The position numbers and the translations under genes are program-made. Shown here in pieces: positions 1 to 5,230 of a DNA stretch of 10,442 bases. Origin of the DNA: an uncultured Prevotellaceae bacterium (GTDB lineage: Bacteria; Bacteroidota; Bacteroidia; Bacteroidales; Bacteroidaceae); the NCBI GenBank assembly GCA_946403615.1, contig CAMJAO010000051.1, positions 1-10,442 of the forward strand, given 5' to 3'. Numbering within the stretch: position 1 is the first letter of the stretch; each line of letters begins with the position of its first letter. The notes below the pieces were generated by a model. The model saw nothing but the letters and a program-made list of their open reading frames with translations, ran no database searches and was not told the DNA's origin.

Positions 1-339
1 GACGTGGTGAGTTTTAATATGATTATGGAAAGAGGTTATGTGAAATGTGGTGAGGCAGGAAGAGGGATTGAGGATATGTTTGACGTGATGGATGAGGAGA
101 AGAATGACGAGGAGATTTTTGAAAAATTGGATATGGTTTGGGGAAAGTTGAAGGACGTGGACAGAATGATATTGGAGAGTTATTATGTGGACGGTTGCAA
201 AATGGAGGAGATAGCCCGGAGAGTGGGATATAGAAATGGCAACTGTGTGAAGAGCAAGAAAAACAAGGTGCTGAGAAGAATGTTGAGAATGATGAAAAAA
301 CAAAGGGCTGATCATGAGAATCAGCCCATTGCCGCATAA
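1..339 (+). CDS. RNA polymerase sigma factor, sigma-70/ECF-like, C-terminal part
   Basis: The reading frame is open from base 1, so the gene starts outside the window; 112 residues are visible. After an acidic linker (about residues 20-42), residues 45-98 look like sigma region 4, the helix-turn-helix that contacts the -35/-33 element. This part has a W-x-K-L-x5-R-x-I-L start, then Y-Y-x-D-G, M-E-E-I-A-R-R-V-G-Y (first helix and turn), and N-x-N-C-V-K-x-K-K (recognition helix). Region 2 would lie to the left. A GTG at 4 or an ATG at 19 could serve as a start, but the protein would then have only region 4, so truncation by the window edge is more likely. Composition is odd: the coding strand is very purine-rich and poor in C, and 9 of 10 arginines use AGA/AGG, while neighbours mostly use CGN. 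It converges on the next gene across about 30 nt. Its regulon and any anti-sigma partner are unknown. Confidence 0.75.
   Translation, partial: DVVSFNMIMERGYVKCGEAGRGIEDMFDVMDEEKNDEEIFEKLDMVWGKLKDVDRMILESYYVDGCKMEEIARRVGYRNGNCVKSKKNKVLRRMLRMMKKQRADHENQPIAA
305..327. repeat. Perfect 8-bp inverted repeat at the end of the sigma-factor gene
   Basis: GGGCTGAT (305-312) and ATCAGCCC (320-327) can pair around a 7-nt loop. The hairpin lies inside the last codons of the sigma-factor gene, 12 nt before its stop. No T-run follows on either strand, so it is not a standard intrinsic terminator. It may still help stop or stabilise the two convergent transcripts. Confidence 0.4.
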
Positions 340-369
340 ATAAAATAGTGTGGCGGAAGTGAATTGTTC

Positions 370-1164
370 TCACCTCACCATATCGACCTCGTCTTGGGGG
401 AGGGTGACAGTCTGCATCAGTTGGCCTTTGGCGTTGTAGATATGCAACAAGGGCCGCAGATACTGCTTGTACAGAAATGTGTATTCATTGTTCTCGCGGA
501 GCGGCACCTCTTCCGAACGCGATTCGGTGCTTGTGGTGATGATATAGTCCTGCGCGAACATCATTTCCGCCGCCATGAGCATATTGGTGAGTGTGTGAGA
601 CACGGTCACAAACATCTCGTTCTCCAGCACCTTCACCTCGTTGGTATAGGGGTATACGAGCATTGTGGTCTGGAAGGCATGCATTGTGCCGTTGAACAAC
701 TCGGCCTGCACTATCACCACGGGAGCCTCGCCGAAATCCTGCAGCATCACGGTCTGACCGGAGTCTTCGATGGTATGCTCGACGAATTTCGGCTGCTTGT
801 CGATGATGCAGTCGATGCCCTTGATGAACAGGTCTTGGTATTGATCCTTCTGGCTCAGCACTTTTACCACTTGGTCTTTCCATGCGCTATACATCCACAG
901 GTTGATGTGGTAAAAATCGTCGTCAGCGGCTTTCGGCAAACGCTCCACAAAGAAAGTGTACTGTTCTTCCAGACCTGGAAAAGTGCTGTTCTCGCAATCC
1001 TGGTCGGTCGATGCATGGGGCACACTGGCAAACGGGTCTTCGAAATACTTGGTGGCAGGCACGGCACTTTGCGGCAACCCCAACTGATGAAGATGCTGAA
1101 TGTCGAATGCCATCACGCCACCGCACACGAGCAGACAAAGGCAAAGAAAAACTAATTTTTTCAT
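370..1164 (-). CDS. Hypothetical secreted protein
   Basis: A 264-residue protein that I cannot assign to a family. The N-terminus is a clear signal peptide: K2-K3, a hydrophobic core of about residues 4-16, and a likely signal peptidase I site after V-M-A (residue 19). The cysteines in the core do not form a good lipobox (the residue before C14 is V), so it is probably a soluble periplasmic or exported protein rather than a lipoprotein. The mature part has no further membrane segment and is rich in aromatic and acidic residues. The last ~40 residues (N-x-Y-x-F-L-Y-K-Q-Y-L-R-P-L-L-H-I-Y-N-A-K-G-Q-L) could form beta strands. The first ATG after a well-formed promoter (1209-1240) is the chosen start; no Shine-Dalgarno is visible. 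A 263-residue antisense frame covers the same DNA but has no signal peptide, promoter or family features, so this strand was chosen. Confidence 0.8.
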   Translation of the reverse strand: MKKLVFLCLCLLVCGGVMAFDIQHLHQLGLPQSAVPATKYFEDPFASVPHASTDQDCENSTFPGLEEQYTFFVERLPKAADDDFYHINLWMYSAWKDQVVKVLSQKDQYQDLFIKGIDCIIDKQPKFVEHTIEDSGQTVMLQDFGEAPVVIVQAELFNGTMHAFQTTMLVYPYTNEVKVLENEMFVTVSHTLTNMLMAAEMMFAQDYIITTSTESRSEEVPLRENNEYTFLYKQYLRPLLHIYNAKGQLMQTVTLPQDEVDMVR

Positions 1165-1208
1165 TGGATATTTATTTATCGATTTTTATTTCCCTCCCCT
1201 TCTCCATG

Positions 1209-1240
1209 CAAAGGTAATGCAAGAAGGAAAACAGCCCAAA
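1209..1240 (-). promoter_or_regulatory. Bacteroidetes-type promoter for the secreted hypothetical protein
   Basis: On the minus strand, TTTG (1237-1240) is followed after exactly 20 nt by TACCTTTG (1209-1216). This matches the Bacteroidetes -33/-7 consensus TTTG-N19-21-TAnnTTTG fully. Transcription should start near 1203, giving a leader of about 40 nt before the ATG at 1164. Confidence 0.8.
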
Positions 1241-1288
1241 TAAAAATCTCTTTTTTTTACGAAATGTCGCATTTCTTTGAATTATGTG

Positions 1289-1304
1289 TAAATTTGCATG
1301 CAAA
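1289..1304 (+). promoter_or_regulatory. Candidate -7 box overlapping a palindrome, upstream of yhhQ
   Basis: TAAATTTG (1289-1296) fits the TAnnTTTG -7 element; no TTTG is found at the right distance upstream, so the -33 element is weak. The last four bases of the box begin a perfect 12-bp palindrome, TTTGCATGCAAA (1293-1304), which would cover the transcription start. This is the only TAnnTTTG match on the plus strand between the divergent genes. The leader would be about 40 nt and shows no clear riboswitch fold. Confidence 0.5.
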
Positions 1305-1342
1305 CAAGTGAATCGGCGTAATATATTTCAACGCGGAATTCT

Positions 1343-2047
1343 ATGAAGGAGAAAAAAACGTTCGTGTCGGTGCTGTTTATGCAAATGGCTATCGTGTTTA
1401 CGGTGTGCCTGATAGCATCGAATATTTTGGAAACGAAGCAGATGGTGTTCGGGCCGTTACATCTTACGGGCGGTCTGCTAATCTTCCCGATATCTTATAT
1501 ACTCAATGACGTGGTGTGCGAGGTGTGGGGCTACCGCAAGGCAAGCATCCTCATCTGGACCGGCTTTCTTGTCAACTTCGTCTTTGTGGGAATAGCGGCA
1601 CTGGCCGACGCCATCCCCGGCGCGCCTTATTGGGAAAACGACGAGGGTTTCCATGCCATATTCGGACTCACGCCCCGCATCGCCTTTTCGTCGTTCATCT
1701 CTTTCTTGGCGGGCAGTTTTGTCAACGCCTATGTCATGAGCCGCATGAAGATCAGCGACCAAGGCCACCGTTTCCCTCTGCGCGCCATTCTCAGCACCGT
1801 TTTCGGCGAGGGAGCCGACTCGCTGTTGTTCTTCCCGTTGGCCTTCTACGGTGTGCTGCCCAATGAGGAGTTGCCCCTGATGATGCTCTCGCAGGTGATT
1901 CTCAAAACAGTTTACGAAATCATCGTTCTTCCCATTACCATACGCGTGGTGAGATGGACAAAACGATATGAGGGTCTGGATGTCTATGACAACGGCATCA
2001 GTTACAACATCTTCGACATCTTCCGACGCCATAAAGATGAAACATGA
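1343..2047 (+). CDS. yhhQ: Queuosine precursor transporter, YhhQ/VUT (DUF165) family
   Basis: A 234-residue inner-membrane protein with about six hydrophobic segments. YhhQ of E. coli imports queuosine precursors (preQ0/preQ1), which feed the wobble-base modification of GUN-anticodon tRNAs. Family marks visible here are S-N-I-L-E-T-K near residue 26, the N-D-V-V-C-E-V-W-G-Y-R-K segment (about 55-66), S-F-I-S-F-L-A-G-S-F-V-N-A (about 115-127) and G-E-G-A-D-S-L-L-F-F-P-L-A-F (about 156-169), where the acidic and polar residues lie within membrane segments. Length is normal for the family. ATG 1343 is the first start after the promoter and begins a short charged N-terminus; no Shine-Dalgarno is present. 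No other queuosine genes (queC, queD, queE, queF, tgt) are in the window, so the role rests on the family alone. The next gene is 68 nt away and has its own promoter. Confidence 0.9.
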   Translation: MKEKKTFVSVLFMQMAIVFTVCLIASNILETKQMVFGPLHLTGGLLIFPISYILNDVVCEVWGYRKASILIWTGFLVNFVFVGIAALADAIPGAPYWENDEGFHAIFGLTPRIAFSSFISFLAGSFVNAYVMSRMKISDQGHRFPLRAILSTVFGEGADSLLFFPLAFYGVLPNEELPLMMLSQVILKTVYEIIVLPITIRVVRWTKRYEGLDVYDNGISYNIFDIFRRHKDET

Positions 2048-2062
2048 AAAAACGACGGTTTA

Positions 2063-2094
2063 TTTGCTATTGTTCCCATTATTTCGTATCTTTG
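2063..2094 (+). promoter_or_regulatory. Bacteroidetes-type promoter for the TIGR04076-HAD pair
   Basis: TTTG (2063-2066), a 20-nt spacer and TATCTTTG (2087-2094) match the Bacteroidetes -33/-7 consensus completely. The start point should be near 2101, leaving a leader of about 15 nt before the ATG at 2116. The pair is therefore probably transcribed separately from yhhQ. Confidence 0.8.
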
Positions 2095-2115
2095 GCTTGT
2101 TAAACAGGAATAGAG

Positions 2116-2418
2116 ATGAATAAAGTACGGATAACCGCGATACGCCAGACGGTCTATGCCGACCTGATGGAGAAATACGAGAACCCCATTGAGCATACTT
2201 GCGATGTGAGGGAAGGACAGCAATGGATATCCATCGACGGTCAATGTCCCGAGGGGATGTGCCCTTCGGCCTGGTCATCCATGCGTGAGTTCGTGGAGTC
2301 TTTGGCCAGAGGGGAAGGTAACTTCTACGACGGCTGGATGAAAAACCCGATGAGTGCGATGATCAGTTGCAACGACGGTTTCCGTCCATTTAGTTTTTAT
2401 ATTGAGGTAATTGAATAA
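2116..2418 (+). CDS. TIGR04076 family protein
   Basis: A 100-residue soluble protein of a small family without an established function. The match rests on the whole-length pattern: a start of K-V-R-I-T-A-I-R, then D-L-M-E-x-Y, C29, E-G-Q-x-W-I-S-I-D-G, C44-P-E-G-M-C49-P-x-A-W, G-W-M-K-N-P and the ending I-S-C85-N-D-G-x-R-P-F-x-F-x-I-E. Four cysteines (29, 44, 49, 85), two of them in a C-x4-C pair, could bind a metal or form disulfides; this is inference. No signal peptide is present. The start lies about 15 nt after the predicted transcription start, behind a weak purine-rich GGAATAGAG. Its TAA stop is one base before the ATG of the HAD phosphatase, so the two are almost certainly translated from one message, which hints at linked roles. 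Confidence 0.8.
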   Translation: MNKVRITAIRQTVYADLMEKYENPIEHTCDVREGQQWISIDGQCPEGMCPSAWSSMREFVESLARGEGNFYDGWMKNPMSAMISCNDGFRPFSFYIEVIE

Positions 2419-2419
2419 G

Positions 2420-3067
2420 ATGAAATATAAACTGGTATTGTTTGATTTAGACGGCACACTGCTCGACACGATAGATGACCTCAGCGAAGCCGTCAACTAC
2501 GCCATGCGACTGCGCGGTTTTCCGCAACACACACGCGACGAACATATGAAAATGGTGGGAAACGGCATCCGCAATCTTGTCATCAGGGCGCTACCTGATG
2601 ACCGTAAGGATGACGAGGCGCTGATAGACAAGGCACTCGCCGATTTCAAGGCGTATTATACTGCCCATATCGACGTATATACACGTCCTTATCCCGGGAT
2701 GCAGCAGTTGTTGCGCCAACTCTCCCGGAACGGAGTGTTGTTGGCTGTCGCATCCAATAAATTCCAAGAGGGGACAGATTATCTGATCAGGAAATTCTTC
2801 CCTGAAATTTCTTTTGTCAGCGTGTTGGGCAACCGTCCCGGTTACCCGCTGAAGCCTGAGCCCGAGATAGTGCAGGAGGTTCTACACAAGGCGGGGCTCA
2901 CACAGGAGGAAGCCCTCATGGTAGGTGACTCGCCCACAGACATGAAAACTGCAGCCAACGGCGGCATCAGGGGCATAGCCGTCAGTTGGGGCTACCGCTC
3001 GATGAAAGGCACGCCAGGTCTCACCGTGGTAGATTCAGCCCAAGAGATTTTGGATGCGGTCTTGTGA
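2420..3067 (+). CDS. gph: HAD-superfamily hydrolase, phosphoglycolate phosphatase-like
   Basis: A 215-residue cytoplasmic phosphatase with all four HAD motifs: motif I F-D9-L-D11-G-T (nucleophile D9 and acid/base D11), motif II S112 in A-S-N-K, motif III K145 in L-K-P-E-P, and motif IV G-D170-S-P-T-D174 for Mg2+ binding. Residues ~15-80 form a helical cap of the Gph/PGMB type. The closest function is phosphoglycolate phosphatase, which clears 2-phosphoglycolate made in DNA repair, but HAD substrate choice cannot be read from sequence alone. The start is set at ATG 2420, one base after the preceding stop and 12 nt after a GAGG. A TTG at 2411 would add three residues and overlap the upstream gene, which is less likely. 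It converges on the response regulator with a 12-nt gap and no visible terminator between them. Confidence 0.88.
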   Translation: MKYKLVLFDLDGTLLDTIDDLSEAVNYAMRLRGFPQHTRDEHMKMVGNGIRNLVIRALPDDRKDDEALIDKALADFKAYYTAHIDVYTRPYPGMQQLLRQLSRNGVLLAVASNKFQEGTDYLIRKFFPEISFVSVLGNRPGYPLKPEPEIVQEVLHKAGLTQEEALMVGDSPTDMKTAANGGIRGIAVSWGYRSMKGTPGLTVVDSAQEILDAVL

Positions 3068-3079
3068 TGAAGCGGCACC

Positions 3080-3856
3080 CTATTTCCCGATGAATTTTGT
3101 CGAGAGATAGGCGAGGAATTGCTCTTTGTACATATCGCCGATGGGGAGATAGACTTCGGAGTCGGACTCTGTGTTGCCATTTCTCTCCAAACCTTCCGGC
3201 GGACACATGATAACGCGGTTCTTGTTTACTTCTTGTATCTTGGTCAGGTTGATGATATACGAGCGGTGTATACGCATGAAATAAGCGGGCAGCCGCTCTT
3301 CCATCTTTTTCATCGACAGGAGGGTGATGACGGGTTTACGCTCGCCTTCCAGCCACACCTTCAGATATTCGCTCATGGCCTCGACATAACGGATGTCGCT
3401 GATGCTGATTTTGACGATACGGTAATCGGTTTTGAGGAAGAGCACATCGTCTTCCTCGGCTGTTTTGGCAGTGTCGTCCTGACGTGGTTGTGCCGTATCA
3501 TTCCCTAATCGCTCCTTCAAACGCAGAGCAGCCCGTTGGAAGTCTTGCATGCCAAAGGGTTTGAGCAGATAATCGACAGCATTGACTTTGAAACCCTCGA
3601 CGGCATATTCCGAATAGGCGGTGGTGAAGACAATCAGCGGCGGCACCGTCAGCGACTTCACGAAATCCATGCCGTTGAGGTCGGGCATGTTGATGTCGCA
3701 GAAAATGGCGTCGGCAGTGTCATGCTCCAAGAACTGACGTGCCTCGAGCGCACTCTGACATTGAGCCGCCAATTCCAGGAACGGCACTTTTTGGATATAG
3801 GTGACGAGTTGTTGCAGAGCCAGCGGCTCATCGTCTATGGCAATACATCTGATCAT
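3080..3856 (-). CDS. LytTR-family response regulator
   Basis: A 258-residue two-component regulator. The receiver domain (about 1-118) has the acidic pocket D8-D9-E10, phosphoacceptor D54 in F-C-D-I-N-M-P, the switch T79 in F-T-T-A-Y and K99 in Y-L-L-K-P-F. A polar, acidic linker (about 117-136) leads to a LytTR DNA-binding domain (about 137-255), with the typical L-F-L-K-T-D-Y-R-I-V-K-I, D-I-R-Y-V-E-A, Y-L-K-V, F-M-R-I-H-R-S-Y-I-I-N and V-Y-L-P-I-G. LytTR proteins bind imperfect direct repeats about two helical turns apart. The start codon overlaps the kinase stop by 4 nt (ATGA), so the two are translationally coupled, with the kinase upstream. All catalytic residues are present, so it should be functional. 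Target genes are not shown; candidates are nearby secreted-protein genes or its own operon. Confidence 0.93.
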   Translation of the reverse strand: MIRCIAIDDEPLALQQLVTYIQKVPFLELAAQCQSALEARQFLEHDTADAIFCDINMPDLNGMDFVKSLTVPPLIVFTTAYSEYAVEGFKVNAVDYLLKPFGMQDFQRAALRLKERLGNDTAQPRQDDTAKTAEEDDVLFLKTDYRIVKISISDIRYVEAMSEYLKVWLEGERKPVITLLSMKKMEERLPAYFMRIHRSYIINLTKIQEVNKNRVIMCPPEGLERNGNTESDSEVYLPIGDMYKEQFLAYLSTKFIGK

Positions 3857-5028
3857 GATAACGGGATGGTTAGTTCTACGTTGTAACTGTCGGCAGTGTC
3901 GTGTATATGAAGTGTGTAACGCTGGTCATAGAGCAGGTTGAGGCGTTGTCGGACATTGGCCAATCCTACCCCACCCTTCTCCTCATTGGGTTTATCGGCT
4001 TTCGAATTGCGGCATGTGAACAGCAATTGCTCTGAGTCGGCCTCAACTTTCACATCGATAAAAGACTCGTGCCGATAACTGACACCATGTTTGAAAGCAT
4101 TCTCAATGAAGGAGATGAGCATCAAGGGCGGGATGGTCTTGTCGGGCACTTCGGCGGGCATATCAACCGTAATTTTCACTTTATCTGTATAGCGCAACCC
4201 CATCAGTTTGATGTAGGTGTGGATAAAATCCAACTCTTTCTTCAACGGCACACCGCTCTTGTCGCTCTCATAGAGCACGAAACGCATCATCTTCGAGAGT
4301 TCACGGATGGTATTCTGCGCCTTCGACGGGTCAATGTCGACCAACGCGTGGATATTGTTGAGCGTGTTCATGAAGAAATGGGGACTAATCTGATATTTCA
4401 GATACTCCAACTGTTGCTCCAGATTTTGCTTCTCCAACACCAACAGACGTTTATGGTCAGAGCGGTTGCGGAAATACAATTTCGCGCCCAGGTTGGCAGC
4501 GAACATCAGTACGAGCACCACTACCGCCATGATATCGTGCTGACCGATGAAGGGTGGCGGCTGATGCCTGCGAAATCGCGTCGGTTCCGGCCGGCCATCT
4601 CGCAGTGAAGGATTATCACCATTTTCCATCTGAGGCGGGGGATTGTCATGCTGACCCATTTGGCGGGGTCCGTCGAAGCGCTGCTCCATCTTCGGTGGTC
4701 TGTTTCCCATGAAGTCCCTGAATTTGGGCCGGCTGCTACACTGATAAGTGACAAACGCAGCAACAAGCACGATAAGGGTCGTGAAATACAACACACGTCG
4801 GTGCTGATAGACGAGCAGCGGTGCCAGCAGGAAATTGTGTATGAGGAAGAGCAGCAGATATACCGCGAACAATTTCCACACGACAAGGACCTCATTCCAA
4901 TTGAATGTGGCGCTTTTGTCGCTGACTGTACGCACATACAGGCTCAGCAGTGTGACAGCAAACAGCATGCCCCACACCACCAGATACAACAGGTTCTCAT
5001 TTGATGATTGATTCTTCAACCAAGACAT
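3853..5028 (-). CDS. LytS/YehU-type sensor histidine kinase
   Basis: A 391-residue membrane kinase of the His_kinase (PF06580) type. Four hydrophobic segments are seen at about 13-33, 48-73, 79-97 and 165-184. Between the third and fourth is a ~65-residue loop (98-164) rich in Pro, Gln, Arg, Met and His, which would face the periplasm if the N-terminus is inside. A short coiled coil (~190-212) joins to the kinase core: phosphoacceptor H217 in Q-I-S-P-H-F-F-M-N, the N-box F-I-E-N310-A-F-K-H-G, and a glycine box G-G-V-G-L-A-N-V-R-Q-R-L near 352. The protein should phosphorylate the overlapping LytTR regulator. No TAnnTTTG box was found in the ~200 nt upstream, which is filled by the nested repeat, so the promoter is unclear; read-through from the beta-helix operon is possible. 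No Shine-Dalgarno precedes the ATG. Confidence 0.92.
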   Translation of the reverse strand: MSWLKNQSSNENLLYLVVWGMLFAVTLLSLYVRTVSDKSATFNWNEVLVVWKLFAVYLLLFLIHNFLLAPLLVYQHRRVLYFTTLIVLVAAFVTYQCSSRPKFRDFMGNRPPKMEQRFDGPRQMGQHDNPPPQMENGDNPSLRDGRPEPTRFRRHQPPPFIGQHDIMAVVVLVLMFAANLGAKLYFRNRSDHKRLLVLEKQNLEQQLEYLKYQISPHFFMNTLNNIHALVDIDPSKAQNTIRELSKMMRFVLYESDKSGVPLKKELDFIHTYIKLMGLRYTDKVKITVDMPAEVPDKTIPPLMLISFIENAFKHGVSYRHESFIDVKVEADSEQLLFTCRNSKADKPNEEKGGVGLANVRQRLNLLYDQRYTLHIHDTADSYNVELTIPLS

Positions 5029-5034
5029 ATATTA

Positions 5035-5203
5035 GGAGTTTGGGAGTTCAGGAGTTCGGGAGTTCAGACAATAGTCGATATTGGCGTTTTCTTCTTTAAC
5101 AGGAGTTCAGGAGTTCGGAAGTTCAGGAGTTCAGGAATTCGGGAGTTCAGACAATAGTCGATATTGGCGTATAATTCGTATTAAACGGGAGTTCAGACGA
5201 TAG
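5035..5203. repeat. Nested tandem repeat (GGAGTTCR units in a larger repeat)
   Basis: The basic unit is the 8-mer GGAGTTCA/G, in head-to-tail runs of four (5035-5066), six (5102-5149) and one (5188-5195), with a few single-base changes. Each run is followed by GACAATAG or GACGATAG. After the first two runs the match continues to a shared TCGATATTGGCGT. Thus 5035-5087 and 5118-5170 are 49/53 identical at an offset of 83 bp, and 5186-5203 is a short third copy. A TTAAC or TTAAAC precedes the second and third runs. The array fills the space between the kinase start and the end of the beta-helix gene. It shows no coding potential in either strand. Confidence 0.9.
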
Positions 5204-5223
5204 TTTGTCATCTTAACTCCCGT
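5185..5223 (-). terminator. Hairpin after the beta-helix gene, possible terminator
   Basis: ACGGGAGTT (5185-5193) and AACTCCCGT (5215-5223) form a perfect 9-bp stem around 21 nt, starting 7 nt after the stop codon of the beta-helix gene. On the minus strand the stem is followed by TTTAAT, a weak T-run. One arm is the last GGAGTT unit of the repeat array, so the repeat may have been recruited as a terminator arm, or the pairing may be incidental. Confidence 0.5.
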
Positions 5224-5230
5224 CAGTTTA

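Noticed and set aside
364..1155. A 263-codon open frame on the plus strand opposite the secreted hypothetical protein
   Set aside because: It has no ATG start, no promoter or signal peptide and a His/Leu-rich composition typical of antisense frames. The minus-strand frame has a full promoter and a signal peptide.
1297..1342. preQ1 riboswitch ahead of yhhQ
   Set aside because: The leader is only about 40 nt and lacks the C-rich loop and A-rich tail of class I or any class II/III fold; only a 4-bp GCGT/ACGC stem can form.
1478..2032. A 184-codon minus-strand frame inside yhhQ
   Set aside because: It lies fully within a gene with clear membrane segments and family motifs; its product is polar and His/Glu-rich without any recognisable domain.
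4069..4608. A 179-codon plus-strand frame inside the histidine kinase
   Set aside because: It is antisense to the H217 and N-box regions of a clear kinase and shows no family features.
5035..5203. CRISPR array
   Set aside because: Units are 8 bp and directly adjacent, and the larger repeat has no unique spacers of regular length; no cas genes are near.
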